From: Paenarthrobacter nitroguajacolicus
GTDB taxonomy: Bacteria > Actinomycetota > Actinomycetes > Actinomycetales > Micrococcaceae
Length of the DNA stretch: 64,000 bases
Direction of reading: 5' to 3'
Assembly (NCBI RefSeq): GCF_007786235.1
Contig: NZ_VNFK01000013.1
Span: forward strand, 62,001-126,000
A program made the translations under genes and the position numbers. Below, piece by piece: positions 17,076 to 24,482 of the stretch. The notes below the pieces were generated by a model. The model ran no database searches. It was not told the DNA's origin and worked only from the letters and a program-made list of their open reading frames with translations. Numbering within the stretch: the stretch's first letter is position 1; the number at the start of each line of letters is the position of its first letter.

Positions 17076-17911
17076 CCCTGGTCAACACGCGGGAACTGAT
17101 GGACAAGGCCGCGGCCGCAGGAACGGGCCAAGGCGCGTTCAACATCATCCACATCGAAACAGCCGAAGGGCTGGTGGCAGGAGCCGAGGCCGCCGGTGTT
17201 CCGCTGATCCTGCAGATCTCCGAGAACTGCGCCAAGTACCATGGCGGCCTGGAACCCATCGCGTCTGCAGCCCTGGCGATCGCCCGTTCCGCCTCCGTGC
17301 CCGTGGCCCTCCACCTGGACCATGCCGAGTCCGAAGACCTCGCACTCGCCGCCGTAGACCTCGGTTTCGGTTCCGTCATGTACGACGGCGCGCACCTGCC
17401 TTACGAGTGGAACGTTGAAGTCACCGAACGGGTGGCTGCGTATGCGCACGAACGAGGGGTCTACGTGGAGGCCGAACTGGGCAAGGTGGGTGGCAAGGAC
17501 GGGGCCCACGCGCCCGGTGTCCGGACCGACCCCGCCGAGGCGCAGGCATTCGTTGAGGCCACCGGCGTGGACGCACTCGCCGTGGCCGTGGGGTCGTCCC
17601 ATGCCATGACGGAGCGCAGTGCCGCACTGGACCTTCACTTGATCACCCGGCTGAAGTCCGCGGTGGGAAAACCGTTGGTTCTCCATGGCTCTTCCGGTGT
17701 CACAGATGAGATGCTCGTAGCCGCTATCGGCACAGGTATGACTAAGATCAACGTATCCACACATTTGAACGGGTTCTTTACCCGCGCCGTCCGTGAGTAC
17801 CTCGATGCCAACCCTGCAGTGGTGGATTCCCGGAAGTACATCAAGGCCGGCCGGGATGCCCTGGTGTTGGAGTCCGCACGTATGCTGACGCTGTTCGCCA
17901 AAGCGAAATAG
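17072..17911 (+). CDS. Class II ketose-bisphosphate aldolase, probably tagatose-1,6-bisphosphate type
   Basis: 279 residues from a GTG that overlaps the previous stop as GTGA and has AAGGAG just upstream; an ATG 15 bases earlier lies on the binding site itself and is less likely. Zinc ligands and the catalytic aspartate are visible: VALHLDHAES, EAELGKVGGKDG, VGSSHAMT and VLHGSSGVTDE, with TKINVSTHLN at the phosphate site. At about 280 residues it fits the short GatY/KbaY/FbaA branch. It would cleave tagatose-1,6-bisphosphate to dihydroxyacetone phosphate and glyceraldehyde-3-phosphate. A fructose-bisphosphate aldolase role cannot be excluded. Confidence 0.85.
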   Translation: MTLVNTRELMDKAAAAGTGQGAFNIIHIETAEGLVAGAEAAGVPLILQISENCAKYHGGLEPIASAALAIARSASVPVALHLDHAESEDLALAAVDLGFGSVMYDGAHLPYEWNVEVTERVAAYAHERGVYVEAELGKVGGKDGAHAPGVRTDPAEAQAFVEATGVDALAVAVGSSHAMTERSAALDLHLITRLKSAVGKPLVLHGSSGVTDEMLVAAIGTGMTKINVSTHLNGFFTRAVREYLDANPAVVDSRKYIKAGRDALVLESARMLTLFAKAK

Positions 17912-17935
17912 CTCCGAACCCGCGAAAGGCTTGTC

Positions 17936-18727
17936 ATGACCCGCACCGATCGGCTGACCGCCATCCTCGATCTCCTGGCCGAGTCCGGCCATGTGGAAGT
18001 CGAGGACATCGTGACGCGTCTAGGCGTGTCACCTGCCACGGCCCGTCGGGATCTTGACAGCCTTGCCAAGCAGCGGTTGCTCAGCCGTACCCGGGGTGGT
18101 GCCACCACCGGGTCGGTGGCCTATGACCTCCCCGGCCGCTACAACCGGGACGACCACGCTGAGGCCAAGCAGGAGATCGCACTGGCAGCGTCGTCGTTGA
18201 TCCGGCCGGGGGCCGTCATCGGCCTGAGCGGTGGAACCACCAACACAGCGCTTGCGCAACTCCTGTCCACCCGTGAGGACCTCAACGCGCCGTCCAACCG
18301 GCCCACCCTCACCGTGGTAACCAACGCCATCAACATCGCCTCGCAGTTGGCGGTTCGTCCCAACATCAAAATCATGGTCACCGGGGGCATCCTCAACCCG
18401 CGCTCGTACGAACTCGTGGGTCCGTACACGGACGTCATTATGCAGAAGGTCGCTTTGGACATCGCGTTCATCGGCGTCAACGGCGTTGACCCGGACCTTG
18501 GACCCACCATTACGGACGAAGGCGAAGCCATGGTCAACACTGTGATGGCACGCCGGGCCACGGAATCCTACGTGGTGGCCGACTCCTCCAAGGTGGGTCG
18601 CCGCTCCTTCGCCGCCATGGCTGGCTACGACTTCCGGCACCTGATCACGGATTCCGGGATCAGCGCGGAGGACAAAGCTGCGTTCGAAGCCAAGGGCACG
18701 GAAGTCATCGTCGCCCCTGCCGGCTAG
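17936..18727 (+). CDS. DeoR/GlpR family regulator of the GalNAc operon
   Basis: 263 residues. The N-terminal DeoR winged helix is clear (RLTAILDLLAESGHVEVED, then LGVSPATARRDLDSL and the RTRGGA turn). The C-terminal DeoRC sensor domain has IGLSGGTTNTALAQLL and VTGGILNPRSYELVGP, which bind a phosphorylated sugar. It ends the five-gene operon and probably represses it until a sugar phosphate appears. AgaR-type regulators of galactosamine genes belong to this family. Its stop codon overlaps the stop of the convergent phosphatase gene by three bases. Confidence 0.9.
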   Translation: MTRTDRLTAILDLLAESGHVEVEDIVTRLGVSPATARRDLDSLAKQRLLSRTRGGATTGSVAYDLPGRYNRDDHAEAKQEIALAASSLIRPGAVIGLSGGTTNTALAQLLSTREDLNAPSNRPTLTVVTNAINIASQLAVRPNIKIMVTGGILNPRSYELVGPYTDVIMQKVALDIAFIGVNGVDPDLGPTITDEGEAMVNTVMARRATESYVVADSSKVGRRSFAAMAGYDFRHLITDSGISAEDKAAFEAKGTEVIVAPAG

Positions 18728-19416
18728 AAGCGCATCCTGGGTGCGTGCAGCACGGAGTCGTCCACATCCCTGGGCACCCACTGGCTGAACGGTAAATCCA
18801 AACTGTACTGATCGCCGTCGTTCTTGATCAGCGTGCGCAACTCGGCGTTGTCCGGGTTGTTGAGCGACTCGAAGTATTCCACCGTCCAGTGGAACCACCG
18901 CATGCAGAAAAGCCGCATGGTCAATCCGTGCGTCACCAAGAGCGTGTTGGGAGCATAAGTGGGCTTCTGCCAGTGCCGGTAAAGAGTCTCCATGAACGAG
19001 GACACGCGGTCGTACACGTCCGAACCCGACTCGCCCTCGCGGAACCGGTAGAAGAAATGGCCGTAGAGGTTGCGCAGTTCCTTTTGGTCCTCGATGTCCC
19101 CGGAGATCTGGAAATTGGCCCAGTCCTGCTCACGCAGCCTCGGCTCCTCGATGACGCGCTCGACCAACGGTCCGAGGTTCATGGCCTCCAGCGTCTGGTA
19201 GGCCCGCAAATAGGGCGAGACGTAAACGCAGACCTGCTCTCCATCGAGCTTTCGTCGAAGGTCCTCACCGGCGATCCGTGCTTGCTCCAGCCCGGCTTCG
19301 GTCAACGGGATCCGATAATCCGGCACGCGGTTGTAGATGGACGTGTCGGCATTCGCGGCGGACTGGCCGTGCCGGATCATGAAGATTCTCTCTGGGGCAC
19401 CCATCCCACCAAGCAT
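18724..19416 (-). CDS. Histidine phosphatase family protein
   Basis: 230 residues. FMIRHGQSAAN is the RHG catalytic motif with the phosphate-accepting histidine, YVSPYLRAYQTLE gives the conserved arginine, and LLVTHGLTMRLF supplies the second catalytic histidine. Members remove phosphate from small molecules or proteins. This one is near actinobacterial phosphoglycerate-mutase-like phosphatases. An ATG four codons downstream (19404) is an alternative start; neither has a well-spaced binding site. The gene is convergent with the DeoR gene and shows no functional link to it. Confidence 0.88.
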   Translation of the reverse strand: MLGGMGAPERIFMIRHGQSAANADTSIYNRVPDYRIPLTEAGLEQARIAGEDLRRKLDGEQVCVYVSPYLRAYQTLEAMNLGPLVERVIEEPRLREQDWANFQISGDIEDQKELRNLYGHFFYRFREGESGSDVYDRVSSFMETLYRHWQKPTYAPNTLLVTHGLTMRLFCMRWFHWTVEYFESLNNPDNAELRTLIKNDGDQYSLDLPFSQWVPRDVDDSVLHAPRMRF

Positions 19417-19466
19417 AGGGTGGCCATTCCCGGCAAAGAGGCAGGAACTGCGGGCAAGATAGGTAC

Positions 19467-20240
19467 ATGTTCCTTGCTTCCCGCCGCCGGCTGCGCGCCG
19501 AAGTACTTATTGTGCTGGGCCTCTCCCTGGGCCAGTCGGCCGTTTACTCCGTGGTGCAACTGTTCGACAAGATGACGCGGGCGCCGTTGGCAGACGCAAC
19601 GTCTACCCTGAACAGGTCCCAGAGCACCCGGGAGTACTTCGACCTCACGTACCAGCTGTTGGACATCGTGTTCGCCCTGGTGCCAGTTGCCTTGGTGTTT
19701 TATTTCCTGTCCACGCATGTCCAGGCAAACCGGAACGGCGACAGCGGTTCAGCATTCGCCCGGCTCGGCTTCAACTTTGCCCGGCCCGGCAAGGACCTGC
19801 TCCAGGGCCTGGGCCTGGCGGCGCTCATCGGCATACCGTCCCTTGGCCTCTATGCGGCGGGCAGGGCGCTCGGGATCACCACTGCGATTGTCCCCAGCGG
19901 CCTGGACGCCTACTGGTGGACCGTGCCGGTGCTGATTCTCTCCGCCATGCGCCACGCGATCGTGGAAGAAGTGATCGTGGTGGGGTATCTCATGGACCGG
20001 TTCGGGAAGTTCGGATGGAGCATGCCCGTGGCCATTGTGGTCAGTGCGGTCCTGCGGGGGAGCTACCACCTGTACCAAGGGTTCGGGCCGTTCATTGGCA
20101 ATGTGGTGATGGGCTTGGTGTTCGCCTGGATCTACACCAAGACGAAACGCGTGATGCCGCTGGTGATTGCCCACGCGTTGCTGGACATTGTGGCGTTCGT
20201 CGGATTCAGCCTGTTCGGCAAGGCGATGGGCCTGGGATAA
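19467..20240 (+). CDS. CPBP family membrane protease (Abi-type)
   Basis: 257 residues with about six membrane segments. The CPBP motifs appear as HAIVEEVIVVGYLMDRFG (motif 1 with paired glutamates), LRGSYHLYQGFGPFIGN (motif 2 histidine) and VIAHALLD (motif 3 histidine). In motif 1 the canonical arginine of EExxxR is a valine. Relatives cleave prenylated or other membrane-embedded peptides or act in bacteriocin immunity. There is no bacteriocin gene beside it, so the substrate is unknown. The start has only a weak binding site, and the message may be leaderless. Confidence 0.82.
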   Translation: MFLASRRRLRAEVLIVLGLSLGQSAVYSVVQLFDKMTRAPLADATSTLNRSQSTREYFDLTYQLLDIVFALVPVALVFYFLSTHVQANRNGDSGSAFARLGFNFARPGKDLLQGLGLAALIGIPSLGLYAAGRALGITTAIVPSGLDAYWWTVPVLILSAMRHAIVEEVIVVGYLMDRFGKFGWSMPVAIVVSAVLRGSYHLYQGFGPFIGNVVMGLVFAWIYTKTKRVMPLVIAHALLDIVAFVGFSLFGKAMGLG

Positions 20241-20268
20241 CGGCGGAAGGACTGCCGTTAAAAGTATC

Positions 20269-20316
20269 CGGCCGCCATCGGTGGGTGACGTCATTGGCAC
20301 CCGCTGATGGCGGCCG
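20269..20316. terminator. Bidirectional terminator hairpin
   Basis: A 19-base arm starting CGGCCGCCATC at 20269 pairs with 20298-20316, with two mismatches and a 10-base loop. It lies between the convergent CPBP and VOC genes. T-runs are weak on both sides. Confidence 0.65.
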
Positions 20317-20373
20317 AAGCTTTACCCGGGCACGGTTGTCCAGGGCCGGGACGAGCCCGGATCAAAGGAGTGG

Positions 20374-21012
20374 TCAGATGGTGACAGCTCCGGAGGCGGT
20401 TTCGAACGTGACTGCCAGGATGCCCGGGGTGCCGTGCGGAGCCATCCACTGGACCGCAACGTCCTCGAGCGGCTTCTCCACCGGTTCGCCCAACCATTCG
20501 GTCACGCGTTCAGCGGAGCCCGCGATGGTGAGGCTGGACATCTTGACGTCGCTCTCGTAGACCTTGGACGGGTGCAGTGAGGGGTCACCTTCCCATTTGA
20601 GAAGGTACGGCACCTGGGGATCGGCGATCAGGCCGAGAATGCCAATCTGCTGCCACACCAACTCACGGCCGTCAGGGAATTTGCGGTTGCCGGGGACCGC
20701 GGCGCGGCCGAGGCGATCCTCAAACGGAGCGAGGTCGTCAACTGCCACGCACCAGCCCATCCAACCGCCGCCGGCGGCCGAGCGTGCCCGGACGGCCTGG
20801 CCAAAGGGTGCTTTGTCGGAAGCGGGGTGGTCCAGGACCTCCACGACTTCCAGGTATTTGTTATCCGCAAGGGGAATGATCATGTTCCGGGTACCGAAGC
20901 GCGGGTGCACTCCGCCCCGGACAGCGTCCACTCCCAATGCCGCGGAAATTCGTTCGGTAGTGGCCAAAAGGCCATCTCGTTCACAGGCGTAAGAGACGTG
21001 ATCCATGCGCAT
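20374..21012 (-). CDS. VOC (glyoxalase-like) family protein
   Basis: 212 residues. The N-terminus MRMDHVSYACERDGLL has the metal-ligand histidine of the glyoxalase/dioxygenase fold, and NMIIPLADNKYLEVVEVLD supplies the typical second glutamate-bearing strand. The length and arrangement fit the Glyoxalase_3-like group often annotated only as VOC family protein. No substrate can be assigned. It is a single gene, divergent from metY with 214 bp between the starts. Confidence 0.8.
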   Translation of the reverse strand: MRMDHVSYACERDGLLATTERISAALGVDAVRGGVHPRFGTRNMIIPLADNKYLEVVEVLDHPASDKAPFGQAVRARSAAGGGWMGWCVAVDDLAPFEDRLGRAAVPGNRKFPDGRELVWQQIGILGLIADPQVPYLLKWEGDPSLHPSKVYESDVKMSSLTIAGSAERVTEWLGEPVEKPLEDVAVQWMAPHGTPGILAVTFETASGAVTI

Positions 21013-21226
21013 GGCTTCATCTTGGCACTTTGTGATCGGGGTCTCAGCTAAGTCAAGCCTAACTAAGGTGGGATGTTGCGCGACGCGTCATGGAGGGACG
21101 CGAAAAGACCGAAAGATTCCGACGACGTCACAAAGCTGTCTTAGCGTCCGGACACTTCCTAGACTGGCCGCAGCTCACGTCTCACTAAAACCCGCCGATC
21201 ATATGCGCCACGAACAGGAGAACTCC

Positions 21227-22543
21227 ATGTCCCAAGGATGGTCTTTCGAAACCCGCCAGATCCACGCAGGCCAGGAACCGGATGCTGCCACGGGAGCGCG
21301 GTCACTGCCGATCTACCAAACCACGTCCTTTGTGTTCCCGAGCGCGGAGAGCGCCGCCAACCGGTTCGCACTCGCTGAGCTCGCGCCGATCTACACGCGG
21401 ATCGGTAACCCGACGCAGGATGCAGTGGAGCAGCGCGTCGCTAGCCTCGAAGGCGGTCTGGGCGCCCTCCTGCTCAGTTCGGGACAGGCTGCGGAGACGT
21501 TCGCCATCCTGAACATCGCGGAGGCCGGGGACCACATCGTGGCCAGCCCCAGCCTCTACGGCGGAACGTACAACCTGCTGGCGCACACCCTCAAGAAGTT
21601 CGGGATCGCCGTCACCTTCGTGGAGGACCCGGACAACCTGGACCAGTGGCGTGACGCCGTCCAGCCCAACACCAAGCTGTTCTTCGGCGAGGTCGTCTCC
21701 AACCCGCGCCAGGACGTGCTGGACATTGAGGGCATCGCCCGCGTCGCACACGAGTCCGGACTTCCCCTCATTGTCGACAACACACTGTCCACTCCGTATC
21801 TGATCCGTCCCATCGAGTGGGGTGCCGACATTGTGGTCCACTCCGCCACCAAGTACCTCGGCGGCCACGGTTCGGCGATCGCGGGCGTGATTGTGGATTC
21901 CGGCAACTTCGATTTCGGCAAGGACCCGGAGCGGTTCCCCGGCTTCAACACCCCGGACCCCAGCTACAACGGGCTCGTTTACGCCCGCGACCTGGGCAAG
22001 GACGGCGCGCTCGGTGCCAACCTTTCCTACATCCTGAAGGCCCGCGTCCAGTTGCTCCGGGACCTTGGCTCGGCGGTGTCTCCGTTCAATGCCTTCCTCA
22101 TCGCCCAGGGCCTGGAGACCTTGAGCCTGCGCGTGGAACGTCACGTTGCCAACGCCACCAAGGTGGCGGAGTGGCTTGAAGCCCACCACGACGTCGAATC
22201 GGTCGCCTATGCGGGCCTGCCGTCGAGCCCCTGGTACGACCGTGGCCGGAAGTATGGCCCCAACGGCACCGGCGCCATCGTTGCGTTCAACATCAAGGGC
22301 GGAGTGGAGGCCGGCAAGCGCTTCGTTGACGGACTGGAGTTGCACTCCCATGTTGCCAACATCGGCGATGTCCGCTCCCTGGTCATCCACCCGGCGTCCA
22401 CCACGCACAGCCAGCTCACGGTCGAGCAGCAGATCGCCGCAGGGGTGAATCCTGGCCTGGTGCGTTTGTCCGTGGGCATCGAGCACGTCGATGACATCAT
22501 CGCTGACCTCGAAGCAGGGTTCCGGGCGGCCAAGGGCGCCTGA
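21227..22543 (+). CDS. metY: O-acetylhomoserine aminocarboxypropyltransferase (sulfhydrylase)
   Basis: 438 residues. A PLP enzyme of the Cys/Met metabolism family that makes homocysteine from O-acetylhomoserine and sulfide. SATKYLGGHGSAIAGVIVD contains the PLP lysine, YTRIGNPTQDAVEQRVASLE is a family signature, and the long insert typical of MetY (compared with MetB) is present. The ATG has AGGAG seven bases upstream; an in-frame ATG eight codons earlier overlaps that site's leader. metX, which makes its substrate, follows after 304 bp. A CCTAGACT -10-like block upstream (near 21160) is shared with the region before metX. Confidence 0.93.
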   Translation: MSQGWSFETRQIHAGQEPDAATGARSLPIYQTTSFVFPSAESAANRFALAELAPIYTRIGNPTQDAVEQRVASLEGGLGALLLSSGQAAETFAILNIAEAGDHIVASPSLYGGTYNLLAHTLKKFGIAVTFVEDPDNLDQWRDAVQPNTKLFFGEVVSNPRQDVLDIEGIARVAHESGLPLIVDNTLSTPYLIRPIEWGADIVVHSATKYLGGHGSAIAGVIVDSGNFDFGKDPERFPGFNTPDPSYNGLVYARDLGKDGALGANLSYILKARVQLLRDLGSAVSPFNAFLIAQGLETLSLRVERHVANATKVAEWLEAHHDVESVAYAGLPSSPWYDRGRKYGPNGTGAIVAFNIKGGVEAGKRFVDGLELHSHVANIGDVRSLVIHPASTTHSQLTVEQQIAAGVNPGLVRLSVGIEHVDDIIADLEAGFRAAKGA

Positions 22544-22577
22544 CACCACGTTTCGGGCCTGGCCTGACAGCTTCCGT

Positions 22578-22620
22578 GGGCTGCCGTCCGCGCCGACGAA
22601 TATTCGCCGGGCGGCAGTCC
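22578..22620 (+). terminator. Hairpin after metY
   Basis: GGGCTGCCGTCCG pairs with CGGGCGGCAGTCC (two G-U pairs), 35 bp after the metY stop. No T-run follows, so termination strength is uncertain. It would separate metY transcription from the riboswitch-controlled metX unit. Confidence 0.5.
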
Positions 22621-22715
22621 AAGGTGCATGTTGGTGAACGAAGTAGCCCCAAATCGTCACACTGTTGTCATATTCTTCGCCAGAACCGCCCTGTTTTTCC
22701 TAGACTCTTCGTATT

Positions 22716-22830
22716 AGGTCATGAGTGCCAGCACACAGCCCCGGCTTGCTGGCCGGCAACCCTCCTCCGCGGCGGGGTGCCCCGGGTGAAGACCTGGCCT
22801 GTTCGCACGCAAGGCGACAGGCAAGCGCGA
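22716..22830 (+). promoter_or_regulatory. SAM-IV riboswitch upstream of metX
   Basis: Within the 304-bp gap between metY and metX, the leader reads AGGTCATGAGTGCCAGC, then GCTTGCTGGCCGGCAACCCT, then GGGGTGCCCCGGGTGAAGAC. This matches the SAM-IV consensus known from Streptomyces and Mycobacterium methionine genes. AGGTC (22716-22720) pairs with GACCT (22791-22795) as the closing stem, and CCTGT/ACAGG (about 22797-22825) forms the downstream helix. S-adenosylmethionine binding should lower metX expression. A TAGACT -10-like box lies at about 22701. An open frame runs through this region in phase with metX, but it is RNA structure, not protein. Confidence 0.88.
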
Positions 22831-22847
22831 GGATAGGTGTCAAAGGA

Positions 22848-23969
22848 ATGACCATTACTGCCACAGCCATTTCCACTTCGGAAGAACACGACGGAACGGT
22901 CAAGTACGCCGGCATAGGGCCGCTGGAACTTGAAGCAGGGGGCTTCCTGCCGAATGTCGTGCTGGGTTATGAAACGTGGGGCCGACTGAACGCGGATGCT
23001 TCCAATGCAGTGCTGATCCAGCATGCGCTGACCGGCAGCACGCATGTTGCCCGTGGAGCCACAGACGAAGAAGGCTGGTGGGAGCAGCTCGTTGGACCGG
23101 GTGCCACTATCGACACAGACCGGTTCTTCGTAGTCTCCATCAACATCGTGGGCGGCTGCTACGGAAGCACCGGCCCGTCCTCCGAGGCGCCGGACGGCAA
23201 GCCCTGGGGTTCCCGGTTCCCGCTGATCACCCTGCGCGACAGCACTGAGGCTGAAGCGCGGCTCGCCGATGCCTTGGGCATCGACGCCTGGCACGCTGTG
23301 CTGGGCGGTTCCATGGGCGGAGCCAGGGCCCTTGAGTGGGCTGTGACGTTCCCCGAACGGGTGAAGCGCTGCGCCGTCATTTCCGTGGGCGCCTACAGCA
23401 CTGCCGAGCAGATTGCTTTCGCCCAGGCCCAGACCCTGGCCATCCGGCAGGATCCGCACTTCAACAACGGTGATTACTACGGTGGCACTGCCCCCGAGCA
23501 CGGGCTGGCTTTGGCCCGACGGATCGCCCATATCACCTACCGCTCGGCGCTGGAGTTGGACTTCCGTTTCGGCAGGGAAGCCCAGCACCAGGAGGCACCG
23601 CTCGCCGCTGCCGTTCTGGGGGAGCGCGGCCGATACCAAGTGGAAAGCTACCTGGACCACCAGGGAACCAAGCTGGTGCGACGCTTCGACGCCAACAGCT
23701 ACATCGCCATCACCGAGGCCCTGATGTCGCACGACGTCACCCGTGGCCGTGGCTCGCTCCATGAGTCACTGTCCCGGGCCACAGCGGAATTCTTCGTGGC
23801 GGCCGTGGACAGCGACAGGCTCTACTTCCCGGCCCAGTCGCGGGAGCTGGCTGCTGCGCTGCCGGGGGACGTCCCGGTCCACGTCATTGAGGCCCCGATT
23901 GGACACGACGGCTTCCTCACGGAAATCGGGCAGCTCTCGGCACAGCTTCGACAGGCTTTTTTCGCCTAG
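22848..23969 (+). CDS. metX: Homoserine O-acetyltransferase
   Basis: 373 residues. An alpha/beta hydrolase-fold acetyltransferase that makes O-acetylhomoserine from homoserine and acetyl-CoA, the first dedicated step of methionine synthesis. LGGSMGGARALEW holds the catalytic serine, APIGHDGFLTE the catalytic histidine, and GYETWGRLN and IVGGCYGSTGPSS are MetX signatures. The start is the ATG after CAAAGGA, just past the riboswitch; the in-frame extension upstream covers the riboswitch and is not coding. The gene is partnered with metY upstream. Confidence 0.94.
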   Translation: MTITATAISTSEEHDGTVKYAGIGPLELEAGGFLPNVVLGYETWGRLNADASNAVLIQHALTGSTHVARGATDEEGWWEQLVGPGATIDTDRFFVVSINIVGGCYGSTGPSSEAPDGKPWGSRFPLITLRDSTEAEARLADALGIDAWHAVLGGSMGGARALEWAVTFPERVKRCAVISVGAYSTAEQIAFAQAQTLAIRQDPHFNNGDYYGGTAPEHGLALARRIAHITYRSALELDFRFGREAQHQEAPLAAAVLGERGRYQVESYLDHQGTKLVRRFDANSYIAITEALMSHDVTRGRGSLHESLSRATAEFFVAAVDSDRLYFPAQSRELAAALPGDVPVHVIEAPIGHDGFLTEIGQLSAQLRQAFFA

Positions 23970-23972
23970 GCC

Positions 23973-24383
23973 TCAGCCGTTCATGATCTCGCCGCGCTGC
24001 TTCATGTAATCCTCCATGGCGATCTCGCCGTTGCTGAATTTGGCATCAAGCTCGGCCAGTCGCTTTGCCCGATACCCTTGCGGCTCGTTGCTGGGGAACG
24101 GCGCGGGGGAGGAGGGGCCCGACGGCGGTCCGGCCTGGGGCGTCACATCCGCAGGTCGGATGACGGTTGGCTCGGATGGGTACCCGGGGTGGTTTTGCCC
24201 AGGATAGTTCGGATCAGGGTAGCCCTGGGGCGGGTAGGCCGGGCCAGGCAAATTCTGCTGCGGGTATCCATGGCCGCGGAAGTTCCCATCCTGGAGCCGA
24301 CGCGCCTTGGACCGGTTGTACATGCGGATCCCCAAGGGAATCAGCCACGAGCAGACGATGATCCAGAAGATCAGATTGTTCAC
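23973..24383 (-). CDS. Small membrane protein with SHOCT domain
   Basis: 136 residues from a GTG with GGAGG upstream. One membrane helix at the N-terminus (LIFWIIVCSWLIPLGI) is followed by a Pro/Gly/Tyr-rich linker of about 70 residues. The C-terminal SHOCT domain is YRAKRLAELDAKFSNGEI with EDYMKQRGEI. SHOCT domains are short oligomerisation modules of unknown precise role. The function is unknown. It is convergent with metX, with three bases between stops. Confidence 0.75.
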   Translation of the reverse strand: MNNLIFWIIVCSWLIPLGIRMYNRSKARRLQDGNFRGHGYPQQNLPGPAYPPQGYPDPNYPGQNHPGYPSEPTVIRPADVTPQAGPPSGPSSPAPFPSNEPQGYRAKRLAELDAKFSNGEIAMEDYMKQRGEIMNG

Positions 24384-24416
24384 AGTGCAGGCCTCCTAGG
24401 TCTTCTCCCAGCTTAG

Positions 24417-24473
24417 CCCGGCATCTGGAATCAAGCCCGGCACCTGAAATCAACCCCGGCACCTGAAATCAAC
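24417..24473. repeat. Three-unit 19-bp tandem repeat
   Basis: Unit CCCGGCACCTGAAATCAAC occurs at 24436 and 24455 without change, and in a form with three differences at 24417. It lies between the AlkZ-like gene and the SHOCT gene, both on the minus strand. It is unrelated in sequence to the 19-bp array at 9.5 kb. Confidence 0.85.
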
Positions 24474-24482
24474 CCTGCGCCG

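Noticed and set aside
22725-22847. Longer N-terminus for MetX in the same frame.
   Set aside because: This stretch is the SAM-IV riboswitch; its sequence follows the RNA consensus and the extra residues are not part of MetX.
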